From Todiramphus chloris collaris (taxonomy: Eukaryota; Chordata; Aves; Coraciiformes; Alcedinidae): a DNA stretch of 64,000 bases. Made by a program: the position numbers and the translations under genes. How positions within the stretch are numbered: position 1 is the stretch's first letter; each line of letters begins with the position of its first letter. The notes beneath the pieces are model-generated. The model saw only the letters and a program-made list of their open reading frames with translations, was not told the DNA's origin and did no database searches. The stretch is from positions 54,889,656-54,953,655 of the forward strand of contig JANVCC010000018.1 in the NCBI GenBank assembly GCA_025345505.1. Reading direction: 5' to 3'. Positions 1 through 12,996 of the stretch are shown one piece after another.

Positions 1-78
1 ACCACTTCTCTGGGCAGCCTGTTCCAGTGCTCTGACGCCCTCAAATTAAAGCAGTTCCTCCTTATGTGTTTTACAAAC
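1..78 (-). mobile_element. CR1 LINE 3' fragment, cut by window edge
   Basis: The first bases read as the antisense of the CR1 3' region: the 'ctctgggcagcctgttccag' block, followed by a degraded 'accctcacagtaaag'-type block. Similarity fades after about position 75. The element is truncated by the window start, so its 3' terminus is not visible. It is old and carries no usable reading frame. Confidence 0.6.
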
Positions 79-904
79 ATGGTCAATCCTTTTTGCTTCA
101 TAGTTTCCCTCTGTAAGTATAACATATTTATCCAAACAAAGGTAGTACAAGGGACCTAGAGAATATCTACATCTCTTGTTGAAGGAGCTGCTATTTCCAA
201 ATCCAAGATTTACTTTCCTTCCTTGTCAGACAGTCTTGATTACCAAATCAGAGAAACTGATTCATAAGGAAAGGTTAAGGAGCTAAATAGAAATAGCTTG
301 GCTGCATGATGACTTAGACAGATGGGAACATCATAATGGGCTGCTGAGTACCAGTGCATTGAGAAGGAAGGGCCTCTAGGGAAAGGCATAAAACAACCTC
401 GCTCATTCCGAGTCTTCCCATTGTCACCAGCACCATTATGGTGAAAAAGGAAGCAGGTGGCTACTTTACATACTATTTTGAATTTAAACAAGTCTTGGTA
501 GAAGCACTTTGTCATTTATGGGTCACCATAACAGTGCAATATTTGCCCTGCTCCTTTAGATCAAAGCTCTGTCCAGGTGCAAATCCTGCCTCCTGCAATG
601 CTGTGATGCAGGTGCTGTGGAGCTGAGCAAATGTGCAGCATTCCTGGTCTTCTCCCAGTTCCCAGCATTTTGTGGCAAAGGGTTTCCTTGAGGTTTTATT
701 AAGACCATTATTTTTAACAACTACAAGTTAAATTAAACCTTCATTATTCCTCTACTTTTAAGTCCATTAATAATTTTGATACTGGGAGCAACTTTCCCAG
801 TTTAGTTATGTACAGAGTGCAACTGTTGTCTAATCAGTAGATTCTGTGTACTTGTCTGTTTTTGAAAGATACAGTAGTTGTCTTTCCAGTTGTACAGACC
901 TTGA
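79..904. other. Intergenic, no recognisable feature
   Basis: This is AT-rich sequence with only short, non-conserved open frames on both strands. It separates two degraded antisense CR1 pieces and may be a later insertion into one CR1 copy. I recognise no repeat family in it. Confidence 0.4.
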
Positions 905-1130
905 AATGAGGCTTTATTTCACTTGCCTCTTTTCCAGGCTGAATAGTCATGGTCTACGTGGCCTCTTCTCTTAAGCTCTTCCCCTAAGCAGGCATTCCAT
1001 GCTTCTCATTATCTTTGTTGCCTTTCTTTGTTGCCTTTTTCAAGTCAACTATGTATTTTTAAGATCTTATAGCTGGGGTGCACTCAGTACTCAAGATGTG
1101 AAGCTGTCATGAACTGTGATCCTTTTTGTT
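905..1130 (-). mobile_element. Degraded CR1 LINE fragment
   Basis: The antisense of CR1 ORF2 is recognisable from the 'ttttccaggctgaatagtc' block, followed by degraded versions of the 'atctttgttgcctt' and 'tggggtgcactcagtactc' blocks in the right order. A local duplication of about 13 bp (around 1013-1040) interrupts it. It lies in the same orientation as the fragment at position 1 and could be the next part of the same copy. Divergence is high and no frame is intact. Confidence 0.5.
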
Positions 1131-3478
1131 TGTGGATTTTTTGACTACTGCTAATCAGGGATGACATGTTCATATATGACCCAGCATTTTTTTCCTACAC
1201 AGTGGTAGTAAATCATATTTTGTCTGTATCAGTGTGATTGTTTCGTCCCAGGTGTCTTACTTCGAAGCATTGGATTTTGAAAATGGATTATCCCAGTCTA
1301 ATATTTGTAGAAGTGCAGCTGGGAGAGATAATTCTTTTACTTCTCTACCACCAAACACAAGGGAAAAAAATTTTCTTTCCTCCTGCAAAGTTAAGGCTAC
1401 ATAGAGATGGTGGGTTTCTAAAGGGTAATTCTTGGATTGTTTCAAGAGACAAAACCATGGGATTACTGGACAGGCAAGAATTTTTACTTTCTATATTCAT
1501 TCTCCATGTGAATGTGCTTGCTGCATTCGGGAGCAGTTGTAATGTGAGAAAGATGAAGAGTGGAGGATTTATATGGGTGGAAGTGTGTGAAAGCACTAGT
1601 AGATTTGCACAGAGGAAGAGGGGAAGGCAAGGCAAGGCAATTCATTGCAGCAGGGCTTTTGGTAAAATAAACATAGGTTATTTTAGACTGTGCAGAATAC
1701 ACAGAGCATTGATGTTGCTATTCAGCAGATATAAAAGCAATGTTCAATTAAACCCACGTACAAGTTGCCTGGGTTAGCTAAGAGCTTTGTCAATAAGTGC
1801 ACAGACCTTTCTTTTGCAATGAATATATCTTTAACCTATGGAGTAGCACATACGATTTCTAAAATCTCTGTGATAAAACCTCGTTGGAACTGAATGAACT
1901 CCAAGTTCCATTTATGTCAATACCTTACTAAACAAGCAGAACCTGTAGAAGAACATGTTCTATCTAAAAATAAACCTTTTTTGTTCAAAGATATTGGCAA
2001 GATTAGAATAATACAGGAATCTGAGAAAAAGTGAATTAGTGTACATATATATTTTGTGCTATTCAGAAACTGTCATAGTATATTTAAAAATTGATGTTCA
2101 ATCAATTAACATATTAATGCTAACACCTCAAACCATAAATTAACTGAAGCTTTGTGGATGAGATGCAATAAAGAGAAGAAAATGTCAAGCAGTGACTGTT
2201 CTTTAAGAAATGCAAAAGGGGGATGGAGCTAGAACGTGTCATAGTGTTCATTTCACTTCCTAATCTTTGTGACGCTTTTAAAAAAAAAAAAAACCCAAAC
2301 CTTAAATACCTGTATTTTTGATCCTTATGCATGTAAAAGAACATTTGCCACTGTTATCTTTGTAAGCTGCAAAACCATAGCTCTGTGAGAAAGGTTTCCC
2401 TAAGTAAAAACAAAACACTGCCTAGTGTAATAATATGTAAAATTGTTCAGGAAAAGCATATTTCAAATGAAATCCTAAATATAAATTACTAATTTCAACA
2501 CAATCATGACATGTATATAAGCACTCACACAGACAAAATCATACACTTGCATCAATAGCATCACAGTGGACGCTGTGTATAACATTGTCAAAATTACTGA
2601 CAATCAGTGCTGTGTTCTTTTACAAAAACTACTTTTGCTAATAGAAATGCACCTTCATGTTCAGGAAATACATTATAAATACATTTTTTTTTTTCCTAAA
2701 TATTTTGGCTTCCATTTATTAATTTTAAAAAAATAAATAATTAATAGAAAAGAGACATATGTAACCTAAAAGTATATCAGCCTACCAATTGTTTAGTTGC
2801 AGAGTATCCGCTACCCCTTCTAACAAATTGCTTTCTCTAGGTCTCTTTTTTCCTGTAATCAAATTAGAAACGGAGGACATGCTTTTTCATAATGTCATTG
2901 GATTCAGACAAAGGTATCCAATGTAATTTGATAAGCTTTTAAATTCTGTGCTTTCTTACCCTATCTGGCTTAGTGGGGAAAAATACAAGTGTAGGACTGA
3001 TTCCATAATTTCTGGATTTATTCTTTGTTTTAGAAGGAAATGTATTACATTAGTACTGGAACACTGAATTAAGACACTGATGAGTGTGAAACTTTTTCTA
3101 GATTAAAGAAATGATTCATGAGCTATTTTGCTGTTTTGCTCTACAGGAGCAATTCTGAGCTCTCCTGGTTCATATATAGCATTATGAAAAACGATAGTTC
3201 AAATACTGCATGCAAATGCTTTCCTTTTGTAGTGTATTATTTTAGGTTCCTCATTTTCAGGATGCCTGGACTTCATGATAAAAAAATACTTATTTGTAAC
3301 TTCCATTTTAAAATCGTTTGTATTTTTATAGTATGCCTCAGAAGGAAGAACAGTGAAGCAGCCTTCTAATTACTGTCTTTCATGTTACTGAAACTACAGG
3401 AAATTATGAAATAAGTGTGATATGGGGATATATTTGTGTATAACATATCCAGGAATGGCTTAATACTTTAACTGTTCT

Positions 3479-3571
3479 GTTTGTTGTTTGTTTGTTTGTT
3501 TGTGGGTTTTATAGTTTATTGTTTGTTTGGTTTGGTTTTTGTGGGGTTTTTTTTTGTGTTTGTTTGTTTTA
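3479..3571. repeat. TTTG-rich low-complexity tract
   Basis: About 90 bp are built from irregular GTTT, GGTTT and poly-T units on the plus strand. The small hydrophobic open frame across it (many Phe, Val and Cys) is a product of the repeat and not a gene. Confidence 0.85.
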
Positions 3572-3976
3572 ATTTCTTGCTAATTCTTTTCTATATGGTG
3601 GAGTATCAACCAATAAATGAAACAGGAAGAATCAATTCTCCACCGTATCACCCCAATACTTTGTGCAATTAACTTCTGCTCTAGACAAAATCATGTGCTG
3701 TACTACTTCTTTTCTTGTGCATCAGGTGTACACTACTCATCTTCACAGCCAGTCCCTTAAAAGAGTAGCCTATTTGTCATCTTGTTTGGACTGACAATGT
3801 CAAAAGCTGATTATGCTAACCCCACAGTCACAGGTTCCATAACTTGTTTAAAATTACCTACATGTGTGCTGCTTTTTTCTTGGAATTATATGATTTTGGG
3901 GTATTTAGAATGTATTGGGATTTTTTTAAATTATTGTTCCAGCTCTGTCTGCAAAGCATTTTCATTATTCTTTTCC

Positions 3977-4171
3977 AGGCTCTCATTTGCAAGTGGTGAC
4001 TACCAAAGCCTACAAAAATGGTTAAGCCATTGCCAGTCTGCAGGCCCTGATTCTTCCGTTGACTTTTGCATTGAAATGTTGAACGTCATTGAGAAGCTCA
4101 GAACATCAAGCCTGACTGATGATGACAAAAATCAGTGTCAGAGCAAAGTAACTCTCTTCCTTTATGAATGA
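3977..4171 (+). other. Exon-like open frame, unidentified
   Basis: A reading frame of about 130 codons ends at a TGA at 4169-4171. Its last 64 codons look different from the hydrophobic, intron-like residues before them. They begin just at a good 3' splice site (pyrimidine run, then CAG at 3976-3978) and give a polar peptide starting LSFASGDYQSLQKW. Possible 5' splice sites are at 4148 (GTAACT, phase 0) and 4186 (GTAAGA, after the stop). I do not recognise the family. It could be a lone exon, a decayed pseudogene exon or chance. It does not match what I recall of the CLVS2 neighbours PKIB or FABP7. Confidence 0.15.
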
Positions 4172-6595
4172 GAGGCAAAATTGAAGTAAGAGCAAATGTT
4201 GGTGAGTGTAGTGAATTGGACTGAAAGAGCCAAGGGGAAATACCTCAGAGCACTGTTTTTAAAGCCAGGCTGTTGAATGTGTTAAGTTTCCAGCGAAATC
4301 TGAGGAATTAAAAAGAGAACATGCTTTTGGCTTACGGACCTACAGACAGGCTTAGACAAATCACCCTCAAATTCGGAAGGTCTTGTTTAATAGCTTACAG
4401 GACTGAAAAGCACTATCTCTGAGAAAAAGTGTGTCTCTAATAAAAAATGATTACTCTTTCCAGGACCTTCTCATGCTTAAAAACTAGCACTTAAAATCTG
4501 AGCAGTGTTTTCAGGGTCCAGCTTAACCCCAAGCAAGTCCGGGAAGATACGCTTTGACTTAATTTGCGAGGTTTTGACTGCAGTGTCAGGAAACAATAAT
4601 TAGTTTTGCTGCTATAAAAGCAACTCAGTCGGATCCCTTTTTCTAAGAAGAAGCAGGTTTTTTTTTTTTATGTAAAAGGAACTTACTTGTCTATATTCAT
4701 GTGCACTGCATTTTTTTCTGATGTGATCAAAGAAGGCCTTGCTAGGAACAAAAATCATTACTGTTCACAATCCTTAAAAGACTCAATAAGGATTTGGATT
4801 TTAGTATATTTTTGTCTGGCCTTTACTGATGAAGTGTACAATGTTCATAACCTGGAATGAAAGATCCTAAGATCTGTTTTGATGGTTGTGGAAGACAAAG
4901 GACGTGAAATGAACTGGGGTGGAGGTACAGTGGTAAGGTTCAGAGCCCGAGATTGCTGCCCTTGGGAGAGCTAAGCCATGAATGGGACTATAGTCAGTAT
5001 GATTTCAGAGTCAGTGGCCTCTTTCCACTGATGAAAATCCAAGTCAATCTCTGTGAGGAATACCACGTAAAATGATGTTTCCATTTGGCCTTCACATTTT
5101 ACTTACATGAACAATGACTATCACACAGAACAATGTGAAAACCCTGGGAAAGGCGAGACCTTTTGGAGGGGGGATTAATTTCACCTAATGCTAGCTGATC
5201 TAAAAGGTCAGTATCTGACCTAAGCTTGTTGTCTGTGCTCATTCTTATCAGCAGGAAAAAGCAGAGAGAAAGAGAAAATTCTCCAGAAGGTGATCTATCA
5301 AATATATCTTAAACATCCATCTTGGGATGGAGTGGGCGAATTGCCCTGTATGTGCCATGTTTAGACCACTATTCTAGGCAAGATGTTTAATTTCTGATTG
5401 GCTAAAGTTAAGTAAATTGAACTTCATGCCATCTAAACAGCCAAAAAGATTTTGTTGTTTTCTTGTTATGCATACATAATAACTTCTTGTACCATGCATT
5501 TTGGTTATATTATTAATTATATAATATTTAAAAACTGCTCTTACACTTTATCAATTCTTCAAATTAAAATGATAGAGAATAAAATAATAATAATATTGAT
5601 TGTCAGCTATACTTGTCTTCTTCTCTTGCTTATGTAGTGTGTTTTCAAGCAGATCAAAGCTTAACAGGAAGCATGAAATATTGTGATGTGGGAACCAAGG
5701 AAATTATGCTTGCAGGTGTCAAAAGATACAGAAGGTTTGTTCATAAAGGTAAAGAAAACATTGCTCTTTCTAAGCAAAACATTTTTCTTTCCTGTTGTCT
5801 TCTCCAATAATTGCAAAGACTCTGGAAGTCTTCATGCATTTTACAAGTGATATAAAGTGTACAAAGCATGACAGCAATAGTATTCCTTTTTTTTTTTTTA
5901 ATTCCTTTTCTCAACAAGGCTCATCTGTTTCTTTTTTAAATAGCTGTGATACTCCCTTAGGCTGACTGTCTTGCACTTGGAGTGGGTTTTGTAATTAACT
6001 ACATTAGAACACAAATCTAGACAATCATCAGCAGCCCATATGTAGAAAGGTGTCATTGCAGGCAGCTCAATGTAGGACACAACCTTGTGAAATCAAATTT
6101 ACTTTTCCTTGTCATGTGCTGGCAGATAGAGTCAGGCAAAGAGGCAAGCAATGCACACCTGGATTAGGTAGTGGAAGAGAAGAAAGTGTACTATAAAAGC
6201 TGTTTGGTGGATAAGGTCATGGTTGGGAATGATCATCAGCAACTGGTAAGTCAAATGAACAAAGAAACAGAAAAAAACCCCAAAGGCCAGTGGAGACTGT
6301 GCAAGGCCTGATTAAACTTTTGTGGGTTTTATGCCTTCTAAAGAGTCAAGTTGTAAGCAGGCAGTCTTCCATGAAGAGGGTATTCAGGGAGTGAACAAGC
6401 TATGGCTGGAATCCAACAAGCAAGTAGTGGCAGTTTGGCTGGGGTTTCAAGCTTTCACGGGCCAGAGGGGAAGTGTCTGACCTGAGAGCCCACAGGCAGG
6501 AGCACTGGTTGGTCTGTGCTAAGGTGGGGAGCCTTGGGCCACCCGTGCATATGGATGCCTTGACAGCAGTGTGGTAAACAGCCTAGAGTTGGTGC

Positions 6596-6636
6596 TATAT
6601 CATATCATATCATATCATACCATATCATATATCATA
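6596..6636. repeat. TATCA pentanucleotide microsatellite
   Basis: About eight imperfect copies of a TATCA unit run in tandem, with one C-for-T change and one unit lengthened near the end. It is likely to vary in length between individuals. Confidence 0.9.
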
Positions 6637-7910
6637 AAACTTACTATAAAGTACTCTATAGCTCAGGAGCATAATCCAGTGACTAATATTTCACAGAGCA
6701 TCACTGAAGACTTCAGAAGTGCTATAGGGGTATTAGAAATTTGTAGAGAGAAGTGGTGAGGTAGGAGCTACATATGAACAGAGAGCACCTATGCTCCATA
6801 GAAAACTATGGATTCCTGGACTTCTGAACTTTCAGGCTGAGGTCTGTAACCAGTGCACGCTATTGTTGCCAGTCTTGTGATGTCTCTGATGTGATTTTTT
6901 ATAAGCATCCAACTGATCCAAGAAACGAAGTTCCATTGACTTTGAAGTGCCTGAAATACCTGACTATGTCTTTTCCTTGATAGCAGGAAGACTGAGTAGA
7001 GAAGGGGCTACACTGGTGTCTCTGCAAATATTTGATTTTCTCTTTTGAACAGTAGCTATGACTCTCAGAGGGGGATAGTCATGACATTCTTGGAATGTGT
7101 AAATAATAAAACAAACTTTGTGATCAGTTTAAAAATGTATAAAAAAGGCACTTGCCTTCAGGAAAGTTAATGTTCAAGTTTCATTTCCTCTAGAGACAAA
7201 TATCAATTCAGAGACAAGAATGAACCAGGTTACTGTAAGAGTGTGGGGTCATTATCACGTAACTCTAGACATTGTTGCAAAATCTGGAATATTAAATGTC
7301 ACTGGGTGGAGAGATGAATGCAGACGGAGGGCAACCTAGAGGGAAATAAGATTGAACTAATGAAAGTTTGCTCTCTCAGTAGTATGTAAAGAATGTCTCC
7401 AATATTGTGCTCACTAAAATAGCATCTCTGGGCAATGTGAGAATAATCATAGGCAGAAATTACACTTCCCTCCTAGAACCATATGAATGAGAATATAAAC
7501 TGTGTCTGATAGAACATGATCTCTAAATTTCAGCAAGCTGTCTCACTCTTAATGACATTTGATTATCCTCTGAGATTTCCTGACCTAATGAGATTCTGGG
7601 CTGGGTTAGAGGATGTCTTTATTTCCCTGAATCCTCTGGAACTGCTGATTACTGTCTAGTTTTCTTCCCTGTTTGTATTTGTTTTTGTGGAGGCTTCGTA
7701 TTGTGGTTGTTAAAACAATATATTTAACTACATCTCTTCCGACAGAGCTATGAGAAAATAATTTTTTAAATATTAAAATAAAGTTGACCCAGGTGAAGTA
7801 AACCCTGAGAATTATCCTTTCAATTTTCCAGACGAGACTGGCACAGTGAATGCTGCGTTTCTCTTTAGGAAAGAGGCCTTGTGGGAAGTAATATTATCCT
7901 AAGGAAAAGA

Positions 7911-10260
7911 TCACAGAATAATTGAGGTTGGAAGGGACCTCTGGATATCATCTACCCAAGCCTCTCATGTCAGAGCAGGGCTGGCTAAACCAGATTGCTC
8001 AGGTCCATGTCCACCTAGCTGGGTTTGAATTACCTCCAAGGATGGAGACTCTACAACCTCTCAGGACAACCTGTTCCTCTGTTTGATCAACATCAGTGTA
8101 AAAAAACCTTTTTCTTACATTTAAATTGAACTTCCTCTATTTCAATATGTGTCCATTTCCTCTTGTCATCCTCTGGCTGTGCATGCACTCTGTCCCATCA
8201 TCTATGTCATTAATGAAGATGATAAATATTACAGAATCCAGCATTGGCCCTGGGTACACCACTACTCTGACACCAACTGGGCTTCGGGACACTGATCATA
8301 ATCTCTGGCAGTTCAGCCACTTTTCAGTTCATTTCACTGTCCGTTTATCTAGTCTGTAGTTCATCAGTTAATCTGTGAGGTTGTTATTGGAGATGATGTT
8401 GAAAGCCTTACCAAAGTTGAGATAAAAATCTGCTCTCTCTTTGACTATGGACACAGCCGTCTCATGTAGAAGGTAATCAGATTGATCAAGCATGATTTCT
8501 CCTTCATAAATTCATGCTGACTATGCCGAATCACCTTCTTGTCCATAACATTTGGAAATGATTTCAGGATTAGTTGCTTCACCAACTTCCCAGGTGTCAA
8601 GGCAAAGCTGACAAGCCTTTAGTTTCCATAATCCTCCTTCTTGCTCTGCTTGAAGACAGAAGTGACATTTTCTTTCTTCCCGTTCTCAGAAAGCCTCTTC
8701 TGATTGCTATGACTTTCAGAATGGCCTCTTGGTGACATCTGCAAGCTCCCTTAGTGCTCATGGAAGCACCAGTCCCATGGACTAGTGCATGTCCAGTTTG
8801 TTTAAATGTTCCCTAACCTGATCCTCTTCCATCAGGCGCAATTCTGCCTTGCTCCACACTTTCCCACTGGTCTCATGAACCTGGGATTCCTGAAGGCTGG
8901 TTCTTCCTTGTAAAGATCAAGGCAAAGAAGGCCTTGAGACCCTCCATATTTTCTGTGTTCTATCACCCCATTTCCTGATCCATTCAGTGGGCCCATATTT
9001 TCCCTACTCTCACTTTTGCAGCTGCTATACCTGTTGAAGCCCTTTTTGTTGCGCTTAATAACCTTCAGCAGATTCAAATCCATGTGGACTTTTAGCTTTC
9101 CTGCTTCCATTCCTGCCTGAACGGACAGTGTCTCTATATTTCTATAGCTCACCTGGTAGTGCTTCCACCTCTTCTATGCTTTCCTTTTATGTTCATGTTT
9201 ACAGGAGCTTCTTGCTTATTGATGTATACCTCCTGCTGTGTTTGCTTGATTTTTCTGCTTGTCAGGATGGACCAGACTTGAGCTTGGAGAAAGCAACCTC
9301 AAAAATTGAGCAGCTTTCCTGGATCCCTCTTCTCTGTAGGGTCATATGCCATGGGATTCTTCCAAGCATGTGCCTGAACAAGGCAGTCTGCTCTCCTGAA
9401 CCCCAAAGTTGTGATCCTGATTTTTCCTTCTTTCCTTCTCTCTTTCCTTCTTTCATGATCTTGGACTCCATCATCTCATGGTCACTGCAGTGAAGGCTGT
9501 CCCTGACTTTCACATCCCTATGCAGTTCTTACTTTTTGTAGATATGAGGTCCAGCAGAGTGGTCTCCCCATGTCATCTCAATCGCTGTGTTAGGAAGTTG
9601 TTGTCAATGCACTCCAGAAACCTCATGGATTGCTTGTGGTCTTCTGTGTTGTCCTTCTACCAGACATTAGGGTGGTTAAAATCCCTTCATAAGAACTGGG
9701 GCCTGCAGATCTGAGGTTTCTTCCAGTAGTCTGAAGGTGGCTTCATCTATTTTTTTCCCAATCAGGCTTACTGATACAGATCTGCATCCTACCCACCACA
9801 ACCTCACCCATGATGGTCTGTCCACTAATCCTGACTCAAACTATCAGCTGGCTCATCATTCATCCTCTGTCATGTAAAGGGCAACTCCCTCTCCTTTTCT
9901 AGACAGGCTGTCCTACTTAAAGATCCAGTATTCATCTATGGCAGTATTACAGTCATTTGAGCTATCTAACCATGTCTCTGTGATCCTGATAAGACTGTAG
10001 TCATGCAAATGTAAATGGACTTATAGTTATTCCTGTTCCCTATGCTGTGAATGTCAGTGTACAGGCACTACAGAGAGGCACCCAGTTCTGCTGATTTCCC
10101 AGAAAAGGAATGACAGATTCTTCCATAATCCTTGGGGTATGTCTACATGGCTAGCCACAGAAAGACCTGGATGCTTTTCCTCACCCTGTAACCTGAGAGG
10201 CAAGATAGCTTTGATTCTATCACTGTTCAACTGTAGTACAGATGTGCTCTGCTTGAACAT
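7911..10260 (-). mobile_element. Long CR1 LINE copy with internal deletion
   Basis: The left end (7911 on) is the antisense CR1 3' terminus, with the 'gaggttggaagggacctctg' block and then the 'aacctgttcc' and 'aacttcct' blocks. At about 8195 the match jumps to the middle of the reverse-transcriptase region, the antisense of a GVPQGSVLGP-type motif (around 8245-8260). From there it runs on in order through upstream RT (HGFTKGKS-type antisense around 8500), the linker and the endonuclease region (tcactgcagtgaaggctgtc near 9482; gtgtacaggcact near 10060). About 0.8-1 kb of C-terminal ORF2 is missing at the jump. Frames are broken throughout, so the copy is dead. The exact 5' limit is unclear because a solo LTR starts at 10270. 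Confidence 0.8.
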
Positions 10261-10269
10261 TAATAACTC

Positions 10270-11071
10270 TGTCATAGTTTAGGGTCAGGGCAGCCCACTA
10301 GACCTACAACAGATGTTCTCTGTTAAGCCCCCTCCATCCCCAAAGGGGAAGAGAAAATGAATAAAGGAGAGAGACAGAGATTAGAAAAGGAAACTAGAAC
10401 AGCTTTAATGAAAATAATAATAATAAAAATGGAATATATACAAATATATAGAAAACCAGCACCAAACCCAGCACCCCTGATGGTAACTACATTACTGTCA
10501 CCACCGATGCTGTGGATCAGGCACCAGGGCAGTCCCAGACTGGGCCCTGTAGCAGCCAGGAGCTGTGTTCAGGAGCTGGATTCAGGTACCGGGTTCAGGA
10601 ACACACAGAATGGGATTGGAGGCAGAATGGACAGAGTCCTCCTTGGGTGCTCCGAGGAAGGAACTGAAAGAGGACCTGAGTCAAGCCAAGCAAAGCTGGC
10701 AAAGCAGTCCAAGAGGGGAGAAGAGCCACAGACCCTTTGGCTCTCTCAGCTTTACACCAAAAATAATGTATATGCAATGGAATACTTCATTGGTCAGTTT
10801 AGGGTCACCTGTCCTGTCTGCTCCTCCCTGCAGGTGCAGCCTTTCACTTTTTTGTACCCCCCAATGTGGTACACGAGACCCAGCAGTGGCCTTGGTCTGC
10901 ACACCAATCCTTCGTAGTAACTCTAAACACAGGGTGTTATCACTGCTGGAAGCAGACACTGTCTGTGAGAACAGGCTGCTAACTTCAGACAGTGCAGTTA
11001 GTTAGAAGAACTGAGCTGAAAAGTAAAAAACACTGAACAGAATTAGTTCTGTTCTCACTCAAACCAGGACA
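10270..11071 (-). mobile_element. Solo LTR of an endogenous retrovirus
   Basis: Read on the minus strand, the 802-bp unit starts TGTCCTGGTTTGAG and ends TAAACTATGACA, so it has TG...CA ends with a 4-bp TGTC/GACA inverted terminus. Near its 3' part the minus strand has an ATTAAA polyadenylation-type signal (plus 10404-10409). Flanks are AACTC (10265-10269) and AAATC (11072-11076), which fit a 5-bp target duplication with one change, as for ERVL-like elements. No gag, pol or env remains, so it is a recombined solo LTR. The overlapping 186- and 146-codon frames inside it are chance. Family assignment needs a repeat library. Confidence 0.75.
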
Positions 11072-11076
11072 AAATC

Positions 11077-12996
11077 TTACTCTAATAAGGTGCATATTAG
11101 CCCATTCTAACCCAGCTTTTCAGCCTGTAGGCTGGAATGGGCTACAGATTACACCCATCTTTGTGTTTACCCATGTAGACTAGACTGCCATAAAAAGAAA
11201 AAAGAAAGAAAAAACAAAAATACTTAAAATACAGTTTGGCCACTTGTAAGCAGGAAAAAGAACATTGCCATCTTCCCACAAACTTTAGGAATGTGTTGAT
11301 AAGATTTATTACTAGTTAGGAACTTCCTGATAAAGGAAATAGCCAAATAAGCTGTATCAAATAAGCTTAGTTTGAGAAAACAGTCAAGGTCACAGTCCCA
11401 CGTAGATGCAGCTACTTAAATGACAGGATGATGACTAGTTCTTAGACATCCAAGCAGAATGAGTAAACTTGAACTATCTATTCAATGCCATGTGGTCAGT
11501 TTTCCTTCCTGGACCATTTCTAGATTAGTTGCCCCTAGTCATATTAGTGTATTCATTCATGTTAATGAGAATTTGGTGAATTATGCTTTGTCTCATCAAG
11601 TACCACTGTTGTCTGTACCACTGTTGGCTATACCATTGTACTACAGTTGCCTGATAAAAGAGATAAAAGCGCTCAACCCCTCTTTGAGGAGCTTTTAACA
11701 TCGTCTTGGTCAGCTCTGTTTTGTACACTTTTCCATTCCACTTTATCCTTCCTGAGTGTATTAGCATTTATTTCCATACTGCATAGCTGAACTGAACTGA
11801 CCCATTTTTTTTTTTTTTTTTTACAAATCATAAGACATCTTGGTAGCAGCCCTCTGTTGTCTGCCAGATCCCTGTTCTGGCAGATACAGTAAAACTCACC
11901 CAAATGGAAATTCTTCTTTCCTACAAATGGCAAGTGTTTTAACATAAAGTTACTTGCAGTGTAATATTCTGTAATCTTTCCTGCCCCTTCTGGAGGAAAA
12001 GACAGCAATGTCCTCTGTACACCTCCCTTCCTAATGAGTCACAAACTTTTGAAATGGGAATGTAGACAGAAGTATTGTTTACCATTTTGTTTCAGGTAAC
12101 TAGAAATTAAATAAATTTCCTTCTTCCCACCATACAGTGGTATTTCAGAGATGTTAATATCCTGATATTGGCAAACTGACCAATATTCACAAGAAGTAAT
12201 TGAAAGGAGACCTCAGGCTTCCATCACTGGAAGGATTTTGATTCCAGATGAAATGCTAACATGCCCTGATAAGAAAAATAGCTATATCTTTTTACATGCA
12301 ATTTATTTACTTGGTGGTCTTGCACTGCAATGGAGTCCAGTATGTTATCCTTGAGTCACTCTGAGCATATAAAATGTGACATATTGTGGCACATACCCTC
12401 AGGTGTTACAACCACAAATGGATAAACATGTCCTAAATTGATCAAAAGCATAGAATGTGTGTTCCAAATATTGCCTGCAAAAGACTGAAGTAAACAAATT
12501 TTAAAGCTCCATTGACTAGTTCGAGACAAAAATTTTGCAATAACATAGGGAAGCATTGCTACAGTCATTTTTGTACTACATATTCACACTCTTCTGGTTG
12601 CATGAGAGCTTAATGACTTTTTATTAAGAATCTTGATTGTGGACTGTGTCAGCCCCCTGCCCTTGCAACAGGTACTGTCTTTAAAAGAGTCTACACTGAG
12701 AAAATCTCAAGGACCTTATACAAATGATGCTACAGTTGCTTCCTGCCTAATATTCTGGAGCTTGGGATAGCCTGCACAGTTTGTCTACAGGGACTTGTAA
12801 AGTAATTACCTGAACTAATGTGGAAAGAGAGAAAGATTTCATGCACCGTATAGGACAACATGAGTCACATAGATATCTAGAAGTACAATGTGTAAACACT
12901 TTATTTTCTACTTGAAGTGGAAATGAACAAAATTTTGGTTTTCACATCATTTTAACTTTCTTCTTCCTATTTAACAGACAAGGTGAAATCTTGATT
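11077..12996. other. Intergenic, no recognised feature
   Basis: This is non-coding AT-rich sequence between the solo LTR and the next CR1. It includes an A-rich stretch near 11195-11220 and an 18-T run at 11805-11822. I recognise no gene or repeat family. Confidence 0.5.

Larger units (their letters stand above)
1131..7910. other. Intergenic region without a recognised gene
   Basis: This is AT-rich non-coding sequence. Short open frames on both strands show no recognisable protein family. Separate entries mark a TTTG-rich tract, an exon-like open frame near 4 kb and a pentanucleotide microsatellite near 6.6 kb. I see no promoter, CpG island or RNA gene. Confidence 0.5.

Noticed and set aside
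9128..9493. 121-codon plus-strand frame
   Set aside because: It is the antisense of the CR1 endonuclease/linker region, on the wrong strand for the element.
10357..11005. Overlapping 186- and 146-codon frames
   Set aside because: They lie wholly inside the solo LTR, in the orientation opposite to it, and resemble no retroviral or host protein.
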